Source of the DNA: Desulfarculaceae bacterium
GTDB lineage: Bacteria; Desulfobacterota; Desulfarculia; Desulfarculales; Desulfarculaceae
Length of the DNA: 59,099 nt
Assembly: GCA_027067385.1 (NCBI GenBank)
Contig: JAMOVV010000028.1
Coordinates: 1 to 59,099, forward strand
Direction: 5' to 3'
Shown one piece after another: positions 8,442-16,204 of this stretch. The notes under the pieces are model-generated. The model was not told the DNA's origin. It searched no databases and saw nothing but the letters and a program-made list of their open reading frames with translations. The translations under genes and the position numbers were made by a program. The first letter of the stretch is position 1. Each line of letters begins with the position of its first letter.

Positions 8442-9188
8442 CTAATGCCCGAAGTAGGCCGACTTGATCTCCGGGTTGTCCATGAGCTCCTGGCCGCTGC
8501 CGGTCATGGTGAGCATGCCGTTCTCAATGACATAGCCAAAGTCGATCATCGGCAGTATGGGCCGGGCGAACTGTTCGGCGATGACGATGGTCACCCCGGT
8601 CTCCTGGCGCACGGTCTTGATGGCCTGCACCAAGGTGGTCTGCATGGCCGGGCTCAGGCCCAGCAGTGGTTCGTCCAGCAGCAGCAGCCGAGGCTTGACC
8701 ACCAGGGCCATGCCGATGGCCAGCATCTGTTGCTCGCCGCCGCTGAGGAAGCCGGCCTTCTTGCGTTTGTAGCGGGCCAGGTTGGGAAACAGCTCAAAGG
8801 TGAGGTCCATGGCCTGTTTCACCTCGGCCCGGGCGCGCAGGTGCCCGGCGATGCGCAGGTTCTCCAGCACGGTGCTATCGCCGAAGACCGGGTGGCGCTC
8901 GCGGCACAGCACGATGCCGATCTCGGCCCGGCGGTGGGGCGGCAGGTCGCTTATGTCGCGGTCTTCGAAACGCACCGTGCCCATCACCGTGATGCGCTCG
9001 CCGCCCTTGCGGCGCTCCTTTTCGCGCAGGTCCAGGATGAGCCCGCTGATGGTGTTCATCAGGGTGGTCTTGCCGGCGCTGTTGGAACCGATGACCCCCA
9101 CGATCTGGCCGGCCTCCACGGTTAACGAAAGGTCGTTGACCGCCAGGGCGTTCTCGTAGAACACCATCATTCCGGTAACCTCAAGCAT
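8442..9188 (-). CDS. livF: Branched-chain amino acid-type ABC transporter ATP-binding protein (LivF-like)
   Basis: A 248-residue ATPase with Walker A GSNSAGKTT, signature LSGGEQQ, and Walker B LLLLDEPLLGLSP, followed by the switch region VIAEQF. It belongs to the HAAT/Liv group. It has an insertion after the Walker A helix (around residues 52-72, charged), as seen in Liv paralogs that carry aromatic or other organic acids. It would energise import together with the LivG, LivM, LivH and LivK homologs upstream. It overlaps the upstream livG stop by 8 bp, so the genes are translationally coupled. This is the last transporter gene before the CoA ligase. Confidence 0.88.
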   Translation of the reverse strand: MLEVTGMMVFYENALAVNDLSLTVEAGQIVGVIGSNSAGKTTLMNTISGLILDLREKERRKGGERITVMGTVRFEDRDISDLPPHRRAEIGIVLCRERHPVFGDSTVLENLRIAGHLRARAEVKQAMDLTFELFPNLARYKRKKAGFLSGGEQQMLAIGMALVVKPRLLLLDEPLLGLSPAMQTTLVQAIKTVRQETGVTIVIAEQFARPILPMIDFGYVIENGMLTMTGSGQELMDNPEIKSAYFGH

Positions 9189-9948
9189 CGCCCACCTCCG
9201 CCTCGCTGCCCAGGTAAGCCTCGCGCACCGCCGGCAGGTCCATCACCTGCCCGGGAGTGCCCTCGGCGATCTTTTGGCCGAAGTTCAAAACCAGCACCCG
9301 GTCGGCGATGCGGAACAGCTCGCGCAGGCGGTGCTCCACCATGATGATGGTCTTGCCGCGGGAGCGCAGCTTGTCGATCACCGGCACCATGGAGGCCACC
9401 TCGGCCAGGGACAGGCCGGAGAACAGCTCGTCCAACAGCATCAGGTCGGCCCGCAGCGCCATGCAGCGGGCCAGCTCCAGCCGCTTGAGATAGCCGTGGG
9501 GCAGGCTGGCGGCCGCCTTGTTGATCACCCAGGAGTCGCGCTCAAAGCCCACTTCCTCCAGCAGGTCCTTGGCCACCGCGTCGCGGTCGCCATAGCTGCC
9601 GCCGGCCAGGGCGTGCACCCGGGGCGACGAAAGCGGCACCACCAGGTTCTTGTAGGCCGGCAGTTGGTAAAAGGGCTTGGCCATCTGGAAGGTGCGGGCC
9701 ACGCCCTTGAGGGCCACCCGGTAGGGCGGCAGGCCGGAGATGCGCTTGCCGCGATACAACACCTTGCCCCGATCCGGCTTGACAAAGCCGGTGATGAGAT
9801 TGACCAGGGTGGTCTTGCCCGAACCATTGGGGCCGATGACCCCCAGCACCTCGTTCTCATGCAGGGTGAAGTCCACGCCGTCCACCGCGGTCACCCCGCC
9901 GTAGCGCTTCAGCAGGCCCCTTACCTCCAACACCACCGGCCGGCTCAT
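9181..9948 (-). CDS. livG: Branched-chain amino acid-type ABC transporter ATP-binding protein (LivG-like)
   Basis: 255 residues starting at the ATG at 9948, which overlaps the stop of livM by 4 bp. A longer frame upstream reads through livM in another phase and is not real. Walker A is GPNGSGKTT, and the family-specific VARTFQ follows. The signature reads LPHGYLKRLELAR and Walker B reads LMLLDELFSG, where relatives have LSYGQQRRLEIAR and LLDEPxAG. The second ATPase of the transporter normally pairs with LivF. The Pro-to-Leu change after the Walker B acid and the altered signature are unusual. Confidence 0.87.
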   Translation of the reverse strand: MSRPVVLEVRGLLKRYGGVTAVDGVDFTLHENEVLGVIGPNGSGKTTLVNLITGFVKPDRGKVLYRGKRISGLPPYRVALKGVARTFQMAKPFYQLPAYKNLVVPLSSPRVHALAGGSYGDRDAVAKDLLEEVGFERDSWVINKAAASLPHGYLKRLELARCMALRADLMLLDELFSGLSLAEVASMVPVIDKLRSRGKTIIMVEHRLRELFRIADRVLVLNFGQKIAEGTPGQVMDLPAVREAYLGSEAEVGDA

Positions 9949-10949
9949 TTCTCCACCTCCACCCACCGCTCGAACTGGGTGTACTTGCGCTTGAGATAGG
10001 GGAAGATGCCCTCGGGCAGACCCACGATGAAGACCACCAGCAAGGTGGCGTAGATGACGATGCGCAGCCCGCCCAGGCCGCGCAGCAGCTCGCTCAGCGG
10101 CACCAGGATGAAGGCCCCCAGCAGCGGCCCGGCCAGGGTGCCCACCCCGCCCACCACGGTGGAGGCGATGGGCAAGATGGAGTAGTCCATGGCAAAGACC
10201 GGCATGCCCACGAACATGTAGGCGTGGGTCATGAAGGCGCCGGCAAAGGCGGCGATGGAGCTGGCGATGAACAGGGCCTCGGCCTTGCGGCGGTAGATGT
10301 TGATACCGGCGCTCATCACCGAACGGTCGTTGTCGTTGATGCCCTTGAGCACCAGGCCGTAGTCCGAGTCCATCAGGCGGCGCAGGCCGAACAGGGCCAC
10401 CCAGACCATCACCATGGCCACCAGCAGCTCCACCAGGCGGTGCGGCAGGGAGGCCAGCCCGCTGATGCCCTCGGTGCCGCCGAAGATGCCGGTGGCCTCG
10501 ATGACCCGCTCGATGATCAAGGGCATGATTAGGGTGACCATGGCGAAATAGAGCCCGCGCAGCCGCAGCACCGGCAGCAGCAGCAGGGTGCTGATCGCCC
10601 CGCCGATCACCGCCGCCAGGGGGATGGTGAGCAGGGGCGACCACCCGAAATAGTGGTTGAGCATGCCCGAGGTGTAGGCCCCCACTCCGAAGAACAGGGC
10701 CTGGCCCAGGCTCACCATGCCCGAGGCGGCCAGCACGTCCCAACTGATGGCCAGCAGGGCGAACATGGAAGTAGTCATGATCACCCGCTGCCAATAGGGA
10801 CCGGCGGCCAGGCCCACCACCAACAGGGTGAGCACCGGGGCCACCCGGGGCGCGGCCAGGTAGAGCATCTCGCGCCACGAGGTGAGCGCGTAGATATCAT
10901 CGGCCCGGACCTTGATCCCCCGATCAATCCGTTCGCGTCGTCTGGACAT
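9945..10949 (-). CDS. livM: Branched-chain amino acid-type ABC transporter permease (LivM-like)
   Basis: The 334-residue protein is rich in long hydrophobic segments. It has the LivM hallmarks: AISWDVLAASGMVSLGQALFFGVGAY near residue 70 and GGVGTLAGPLLGA in the conserved cytoplasmic loop near residue 265. It forms the inner-membrane pore with LivH. Its ATG (10949) is only 3 bp from the livH stop, and its end overlaps livG by 4 bp. The genes form a tightly packed operon. Confidence 0.88.
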   Translation of the reverse strand: MSRRRERIDRGIKVRADDIYALTSWREMLYLAAPRVAPVLTLLVVGLAAGPYWQRVIMTTSMFALLAISWDVLAASGMVSLGQALFFGVGAYTSGMLNHYFGWSPLLTIPLAAVIGGAISTLLLLPVLRLRGLYFAMVTLIMPLIIERVIEATGIFGGTEGISGLASLPHRLVELLVAMVMVWVALFGLRRLMDSDYGLVLKGINDNDRSVMSAGINIYRRKAEALFIASSIAAFAGAFMTHAYMFVGMPVFAMDYSILPIASTVVGGVGTLAGPLLGAFILVPLSELLRGLGGLRIVIYATLLVVFIVGLPEGIFPYLKRKYTQFERWVEVEK

Positions 10950-10952
10950 AAC

Positions 10953-11825
10953 CTAGATTCGTTCCTCTAACTCTTTTTGCTGGCCGAAGAGTCCCGACGG
11001 CTTGATCAGCAGGATTATCAAGATGGCCACCAGGCTGACGATCATCATCCAGTGGGTGTCCACGTAGGTGGCGGTGATCATCTGGGCGTAGCCGATGAGC
11101 AGGCTGGCCACGATCACCCCCACCGTGCTACCCAGGCCGCCCACGATGCACACCGCCAGGGCGTTGACCAACACGTTGTAGCCCTCGCCCACGCTGATGG
11201 TGCCCAGGGGCAGGATCACCACCGCGGCGATGGCCCCGTAGCCGGCGCCAAAGGCCACGCTGATGGTGGCCACCCGGTCGGTGTTGATGCCCAGGGTGAG
11301 GGCGGTGTGCTCGTCTTGGGCGATGGCCCTAAAGGCCCGGCCGGTGCGGGTGTGGCGGGTGAAGACCCACAGCAGGGCGGCCAGGGAGGCGCCCACCACC
11401 ACGATGAGGATGCGCTGGGCGTCCACCACCACCCCGGCGATATCCACCGAAGCGTCGATCATCACCGGCAGGGTGTACTCGAACCCGATGAATCCCAGGT
11501 AGCGGAAGAGCTCCAGCAGGGCCAGGCCCACGCCAAAGGTGGCGATGACCTCGCTCACCACCAGGCCGCGCAGGCGCAGCAGCAGGTAGCGGTACATCAA
11601 GGCGCCCATGAGCGCGGTGATCAACACCGCCAAGGCGGCGGCCACCCCAAAGGGCAGGCCCAGTTGGTTGAGCCCCGACCAGGTGAGAAACCCGGCGGTG
11701 ACGTAAAAGGCGCCGTACGCGAAGTTGGCCACCCCGCTGATGCCAAAGGTGAGGTTGAAGCCCAGGGCCACCAGGGCCAGGATGACGCTGTTGACCAGCC
11801 CGTAGATTAGTGTCGCTTCAAACAA
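10953..11825 (-). CDS. livH: Branched-chain amino acid-type ABC transporter permease (LivH-like)
   Basis: A 290-residue integral membrane protein with the LivH opening pattern (INxVxLALVALGFNLTFGISGVANFAYG) and a second permease loop (GGLGSTVGVIVASLLIG). The best-fitting start is TTG at 11825, preceded by GAGGTG; no ATG is available at the proper position, so the start is the least certain part. It partners LivM in the inner membrane. A hairpin terminator separates it from the upstream binding-protein gene. Confidence 0.86.
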   Translation of the reverse strand: MFEATLIYGLVNSVILALVALGFNLTFGISGVANFAYGAFYVTAGFLTWSGLNQLGLPFGVAAALAVLITALMGALMYRYLLLRLRGLVVSEVIATFGVGLALLELFRYLGFIGFEYTLPVMIDASVDIAGVVVDAQRILIVVVGASLAALLWVFTRHTRTGRAFRAIAQDEHTALTLGINTDRVATISVAFGAGYGAIAAVVILPLGTISVGEGYNVLVNALAVCIVGGLGSTVGVIVASLLIGYAQMITATYVDTHWMMIVSLVAILIILLIKPSGLFGQQKELEERI

Positions 11826-11854
11826 AGTATGTCACACCTCGCCGCCGGAGCCGG

Positions 11855-11892
11855 CAAAAAAGCGCCCCCGCCCAGCAAGCGGGCGGGGACGC
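11855..11892 (-). terminator. Intra-operon terminator/attenuator between the binding-protein and permease genes
   Basis: On the minus strand, GCGTCCCCGCCC pairs with GGGCGGGGGCGC (one mismatch) around a 7-nt loop. A TTTTTT run follows. It lies 12 bp beyond the livK stop and 30 bp before the livH start. It probably lets more binding protein than membrane components be made. Confidence 0.75.
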
Positions 11893-11903
11893 GAGGGAAG
11901 GGA

Positions 11904-13178
11904 TTACTTCTTCATCCAGGCGGGCAAGGTGATCTGGCCCTCGGCCACCGACGGCGGGAACACGATGACCCGCTTGCCGTCGTTGGTCCACTGGAACACG
12001 CAGCCCAGGGCCTGCTTGCCGGGATCGGCGCCGTAGACGACCTGGTGGCCCTTGCTGAACTTGGCCTTGCCCATCACCGCCGCGGTCTCCACCTTCTCCA
12101 GGGCGGCCACGATGGCGTCGGCCTGCACGCTGCCGGCCTTTTCTATGGCCGCCTTGAGCAGGTACACCGAGGCGTAGGAGGGCGCCGGACCGTGACCGGC
12201 CTGCACTTCCTTGCCGTACTTCTTCTGGTAGGCCTGGTAGAAGGCCGCGGCCGGCGGGTACTTGGCCGAAGGAATGTTGCCCAGCTCGAAGATGGCGTTG
12301 ATGGCCCCGCCGATCTTCTTATCAAAGATGGTCCAAGCAGCCGAGCCGGCCAGGGGCGAGATGAACCCGGCCATGAGCGCCGGCACCCGCATGGCCCGCC
12401 ACTGCTTGACCAAGATGCCGCTCTGGGGCATGTCAAAGATGGGCAGGATCACCTGGGCGCCCTTCATCTTGGCCTTGAGCAGGGCCGACTCGAACTTGCT
12501 GGAGCCGGTGGGGAAGCTGGCGGTACCCACCACCTTCCAGCCCAGCTTGCCGTAGATGCCGGTCATGATCTTAGCGGTGATGCGCGCCCAGGCCACGTCC
12601 TGGTGCATGATGAAGACCTTGTTGAAGCCGAACTTCTTCTGGATGAACTTCATGGTGCCCACCAGGTAGCCCACGAAGTACTTGGCGTTGAGGCACACCC
12701 GGAAGACGTACTTGTACTTGGGGTCCTTGGCCACCATGGCGTCAGACTTGGGCGTCATGGCGATGGTGCCCAGCAGGGGCACCTTGTGCTTGGCCAGGAG
12801 GTCCATGCCGGCCAACAGGGCCTCGGAGCGGAAGGGACCCACCACCAGGGCGTGGGGTTTCTTACCCAGGATGAGTTTTTCAATACCCAGCAGGGCGTCG
12901 GGCACCGGCACGCCGGGGGCGGCGTCACGGATGTCCAGGGCCACCACCTTGAAAGGACGTTTGGTTTTGCCCACCTGTACGCCGCCGGCCTTGTTGATCT
13001 CGTCCACGGCCAGCATTACCGCGTTGTAGCTTTCCTTGCCCTCCAGGAAGCCCAAGGAAGTGGGCACCCCGATGATGATGGGCTCAGCCGATAGGGCCGG
13101 CCCGGGCACCAAGAAAACCGTCACGGCCAGGAAAACGCCGGCCAGTAAACCGACAATAACCCGCAATCCTCTCGTCAT
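11904..13178 (-). CDS. ABC transporter periplasmic substrate-binding protein (LivK-like)
   Basis: 424 residues from the ATG at 13178, which has GGGAGGG 5 nt upstream. A Sec signal peptide (Arg-Gly, then a hydrophobic core to about residue 30, ending PALSAEP) precedes a type I periplasmic binding fold with IIIGVPTSLGFLEGKE at the mature start and repeated Rossmann-like halves. This protein captures the transported acid in the periplasm and passes it to the LivHM channel. The ligand cannot be read from sequence; the neighbours argue for an organic acid as much as for an amino acid. It is the first gene of the leftward operon. Confidence 0.87.
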   Translation of the reverse strand: MTRGLRVIVGLLAGVFLAVTVFLVPGPALSAEPIIIGVPTSLGFLEGKESYNAVMLAVDEINKAGGVQVGKTKRPFKVVALDIRDAAPGVPVPDALLGIEKLILGKKPHALVVGPFRSEALLAGMDLLAKHKVPLLGTIAMTPKSDAMVAKDPKYKYVFRVCLNAKYFVGYLVGTMKFIQKKFGFNKVFIMHQDVAWARITAKIMTGIYGKLGWKVVGTASFPTGSSKFESALLKAKMKGAQVILPIFDMPQSGILVKQWRAMRVPALMAGFISPLAGSAAWTIFDKKIGGAINAIFELGNIPSAKYPPAAAFYQAYQKKYGKEVQAGHGPAPSYASVYLLKAAIEKAGSVQADAIVAALEKVETAAVMGKAKFSKGHQVVYGADPGKQALGCVFQWTNDGKRVIVFPPSVAEGQITLPAWMKK

Positions 13179-13608
13179 GATCACCCTCCCTTAATTTGGC
13201 GTGGCCGTCCCCGCCCCAAAGAGACCGGGCCGGCGATTTTAGATTCGCCTGCGAACCTCGATTCGTCCTGGTTCGCCAAGGCCGAGCAGCGACTTTTTAA
13301 CGCCTATCGATAGCCCCCGGGCCCCGGATGGAACCCGTCACCCCGGCGACCTCGTAGCCACCGCGGGTGACGCCCGTGCAGGCTATGCAAACCCACCTCC
13401 AACCACCGGTCTTGGCGCGCTCCGCCCGCTCCCTTGGCCGGGCGCATGATCAACCATTGAATATGTATAGTCCTAAAAATCGATTGTATTGGTCTTACAT
13501 TTAATGTTATATTTGGGTACATTAAACCGGTGGCCCTGGCATGTCAATAATAATTATGCAATCATGAGGTCAGCGTGACTTCAGTTAATCATATGGTCAG
13601 AGGCACTC
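13179..13608. other. Divergent regulatory region between livK and the FadR-type regulator
   Basis: About 430 bp without a gene. The left half is GC-rich; 13445-13600 is markedly AT-rich. Possible GntR/FadR-type half-sites are visible: TGGTCTTACA at 13490-13499 and TGGTCAGAGG close to the regulator start. Both resemble the TGGTNNNACCA pattern bound by FadR-family proteins. It should hold promoters for both directions. I see no conserved RNA gene here. Confidence 0.45.
13484..13512 (+). promoter_or_regulatory. Candidate sigma-70 promoter for the FadR-type regulator
   Basis: TTGTAT (13484-13489) and TTATAT (13507-13512) are separated by 17 bp, about 95 bp before the start codon at 13609. The spacer contains the FadR-like half-site TGGTCTTACA, which would allow autorepression. 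The match to consensus is partial. Confidence 0.35.
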
Positions 13609-14361
13609 ATGAACAAATTCAAGCCAATCAAGCAGACTCGGGCTTCCGAAGAAGTTCTGGTACAACTCAAGGAGGCCATCTTACGCGGCCACTACAAGTT
13701 CGGGGACAAGCTGCCTTCGGAAAGGGAGCTCACTGAGCAGTTTCAAGTCAGCCGCGGCGTGGTGCGTGAGGCCATCCGCGTGCTGCAGATCAACGGGTTC
13801 GTGGTTATCCGGCAGGGTCCCACCGGCGGGGCCTACGTGGCCGAGTGGGCCTTTGACCAACTGAGCAGCGGCTTTATGGACCTGTATCTCTCGGGCCGTC
13901 TCACCATCCCCGAGCTGAACCAGGTGCGCCTGCACATCGAGCCCGAGGTGGCCCGCCTGGCCGCCCTCAACGTCACCGACGCCTTTCGCCAGCGGCTCAA
14001 GGAGGACCTGGCGGCCGAGAGGGAACCCACGACCTTCCGGGCCGACTATCGCCAACGCCTCACCCGGGTCCACTTCACCTTGTTGGAGATGTGCGGCAAC
14101 TATCTCTTCGAGGCCATCGTCAATTCCATGATCAGCCTCACCCACCGCATCGTAGCGGCCATTGAACCCGAGGACCACAACTCGCTGCACCCGGTGGGCG
14201 AACACGACCTTATCGTAGAGGCGGTCCTCGCGGGCGAGGCCGACCGGGCGGCCCGAGAGATGCGCAGCCACCTGGAGACCTTTTTTCATCGCATGCATGA
14301 CATCGACGAGGCCTTCCGCCTATCGCCAGCCATGGTGTCCACGGTGTTTCAGCAGGGTTAA
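13609..14361 (+). CDS. GntR-family transcriptional regulator, FadR subfamily
   Basis: The 250-residue protein has an N-terminal winged helix with the GntR signature (GDKLPSERELTEQFQVSRGVVREAIRVLQ, residues about 32-60, quoted in part) and a C-terminal all-helical FCD domain from about residue 90. The FCD domain carries acidic and histidine residues that bind metal or an acidic ligand. FCD regulators sense carboxylates or acyl-CoA and usually repress the neighbouring catabolic operon. Placement divergent from the Liv transporter/CoA-ligase operon makes that operon the likely target. Confidence 0.88.
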   Translation: MNKFKPIKQTRASEEVLVQLKEAILRGHYKFGDKLPSERELTEQFQVSRGVVREAIRVLQINGFVVIRQGPTGGAYVAEWAFDQLSSGFMDLYLSGRLTIPELNQVRLHIEPEVARLAALNVTDAFRQRLKEDLAAEREPTTFRADYRQRLTRVHFTLLEMCGNYLFEAIVNSMISLTHRIVAAIEPEDHNSLHPVGEHDLIVEAVLAGEADRAAREMRSHLETFFHRMHDIDEAFRLSPAMVSTVFQQG

Positions 14362-14608
14362 CTCCCCCCCGTTGGCGCTGGGCCGGGGTCGGCAAACCCT
14401 TGCCGGCACCACGGCCCCGCCCCCAGCTCAGCGGTGGAATTGCACCGGCCGCCGGCTTGCGCCGGGGCGCGACGGTCTCGTCCCCCGGCGGGCGGCGCCT
14501 TGGGCCTCCTCAAATTATTTACCGACCGCCCGTTAGATTTGTAGCTTACTATACTTAAGCATGTCAACTATTTTTCGGCATCTCTCTGCGTTAATAGGCC
14601 AATTCTTC

Positions 14609-14655
14609 TTGACAGGTTTACCGACCCTATTATAAAAACCAACGGTCGGTCGGTT
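14609..14655 (+). promoter_or_regulatory. Promoter with overlapping TetR-type operator
   Basis: TTGACA (14609-14614), a 16-bp spacer and TATAAA (14631-14636) form a strong sigma-70 promoter. Directly abutting the -10 is an imperfect 19-bp palindrome, 14637-14655 (AACCAACGGTCGGTCGGTT). TTTACCGACC half-sites lie at 14617-14626 and 14518-14527. A repressor bound there would block polymerase, as expected for autoregulation by the TetR protein just downstream. Confidence 0.65.
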
Positions 14656-14670
14656 TTGCGACGGGCGGCT

Positions 14671-14815
14671 TCATGGCCTGAAAGCCAGGCCCAACAGCGA
14701 GGACGCCCAGCGCCTGCGGCCGGTAGCCGCGGCGGGGATCATGGCCCGAAAGTCAGGACCCGGCCCCCCAGCGAACCGGACCCAACAGCGAGGACATCCA
14801 GCGGGGATCATGGCC
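14671..14815 (+). repeat. Imperfect direct duplication upstream of the TetR gene
   Basis: Three short blocks occur twice: TCATGGCC-GAAAG-CAGG at 14671 and 14739, CCCAACAGCGAGGAC at 14690 and 14781, and GGGGATCATGGCC just before 14746 and 14815. The duplication multiplies ATG codons in the leader. It leaves at least three candidate starts in front of the regulator. Confidence 0.6.
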
Positions 14816-15406
14816 TACCACAAGGGGATACAACGGCGCAAGGAGCTCTTTGACGTGGCGGCCCGCATGTTCGCCAAAAAGGGCTACGCCAACACCTCCA
14901 TCCGGGACATCGCCGAGGCGCTGGGCATACAAAAGAGCTCCCTCTACCACTACTTTGAAAACAAGGAGCACCTGCTGTACCAGATGCTCGACGCCTACAT
15001 GACCGAGGCCCTGGCCGAGATTCAGGAACTGCTGGCCCAGCCCCTGTCGCCGGTGCAGCGGTTAAAGGGGGTGTTGGAGCTCTACGGCCGGGTGTATGCC
15101 AGCGACCGCGACCGGCTGGTGCTCTTGGTCAACGAGATCGACAGCCTGGGCCCGGCCAACCGGGGCGCCCTTATCGAAAAGGAACGCAAGTACGTGGCCG
15201 CCATCCAGGGGGTGCTCAGCGACCTGGCCCAGCAGGGGCTGATGAAAGACATCCCCTTACCGGTGGCCACCTTCGCCTTTTTCAGCATGGTCCACTACAC
15301 CATCAAGTGGTACGACCCCGACGGCCCCATCGGCCCGGAGCGCTTGAGCCGGTACTTCTTGGAAATACTAACCCACGGCATTCTCAAGCCGGTGCCTGAT
15401 CAATAG
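14810..15406 (+). CDS. TetR/AcrR-family transcriptional regulator
   Basis: 198 residues from the ATG at 14810. The N-terminal helix-turn-helix reads FAKKGYANTSIRDIAEALGIQKSSLYHYFENKEHLLYQ, in blocks typical of TetR proteins (residues about 18-55). The C-terminal ligand domain resembles the KstR2/FadR-type group that senses acyl-CoA esters. An upstream in-frame ATG at 14741 lies inside a repeated leader, so the start is uncertain; the HTH spacing favours 14810. The gene ends 12 bp before etfB and should be cotranscribed with etfBA and the dehydrogenase, which it likely controls through the palindrome at 14637-14655. Confidence 0.87.
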   Translation: MAYHKGIQRRKELFDVAARMFAKKGYANTSIRDIAEALGIQKSSLYHYFENKEHLLYQMLDAYMTEALAEIQELLAQPLSPVQRLKGVLELYGRVYASDRDRLVLLVNEIDSLGPANRGALIEKERKYVAAIQGVLSDLAQQGLMKDIPLPVATFAFFSMVHYTIKWYDPDGPIGPERLSRYFLEILTHGILKPVPDQ

Positions 15407-15418
15407 AGAGACGTGTTC

Positions 15419-16204
15419 ATGGATATTCTGGTCTTGGTGAAAAACGTCCCCGAGGCGGCCCAGGCCGACTTGGAGATCACAGACGACGGTTCGGCGGTGG
15501 ACACCGACGACCTGGTGTTCGCCATCAACGAGTGGGACAACTACGCGGTGGAGGAGGCGGTGCGCCTCAAGGAGGCCCACGGCGGCACGGTGACCCTCCT
15601 GACCCTGGGCGACTGCGAGGCCGAGGACGTGCTGCGCCGCGGCCTGGCCATGGGGGGCAACCGGGCGGTACACATCTGCGACGACGACCTGGAGGCCGGC
15701 GAACCGGCCGCCGTGGTGGAGGCCATGGCCAAGGTGCTGGCGGGCGAGTCCTTTGACCTCATCCTGGCCGGGGTGCAGAGCAGCGACATGGGCCACGGCC
15801 AGAGCGCGGTGCTGCTGGCCCAGCGTCTGGGCCTGCCGCACGCCACCATGGCGGTGGGGCTGGCGATAGACGGCGACCAAGTGGAGGTGGTGCGCGAGCT
15901 GGAGGCCAACACCAGCGAGCGGGTGCGCCTGCCCCTGCCGGCGGTGATCACCGTGCAGTCGGGCATCAACCAGCCGCGCTACGTCTCCATCATGGGCATC
16001 CGCAAGGTGCGCAAGATCGCGGTGGAGCTGCACGAGCTCGAGGACCTGGACCTGGCGGCCACCGAGGCCGGGGCCTCCCTGGTGAGCCGGCGCAAGCTCT
16101 TTATGCCCCAGGCCGGCCAGGGCGCCGAGATACTCACCGGCAGCCTGGAGGAGGTCTGCGACCAGGCCGCCGCCATCATCCGGGAGAAGGGAGGCCTGGC
16201 ATGA
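15419..16204 (+). CDS. etfB: Electron transfer flavoprotein, beta subunit
   Basis: 261 residues from the ATG at 15419, chosen because AGAGAG lies 8 nt upstream; a GTG at 15413 is too close to it. Family blocks are clear: ILVLVKNVPE at the start, a long AMP-binding region with AGVQSSDMGHGQ, and the conserved LPAVITVQSGINQPRYVSIMGIRK segment. With EtfA it forms the soluble FAD heterodimer that accepts electrons from acyl-CoA dehydrogenases. It overlaps etfA by 4 bp (ATGA). Its coupling with the dehydrogenase downstream shows its electron donor. Confidence 0.93.
   Translation: MDILVLVKNVPEAAQADLEITDDGSAVDTDDLVFAINEWDNYAVEEAVRLKEAHGGTVTLLTLGDCEAEDVLRRGLAMGGNRAVHICDDDLEAGEPAAVVEAMAKVLAGESFDLILAGVQSSDMGHGQSAVLLAQRLGLPHATMAVGLAIDGDQVEVVRELEANTSERVRLPLPAVITVQSGINQPRYVSIMGIRKVRKIAVELHELEDLDLAATEAGASLVSRRKLFMPQAGQGAEILTGSLEEVCDQAAAIIREKGGLA

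Noticed and set aside
9949-10878. N-terminal extension of the LivG-type ATPase frame over livM
   Set aside because: The extension is frame-shifted livM. The ATPase start at 9948 overlaps the livM stop and fits the family length.
13304-13522. 72-residue leftward frame in the livK/FadR intergenic region
   Set aside because: No ribosome-binding site, odd composition and overlap with the likely promoter region.
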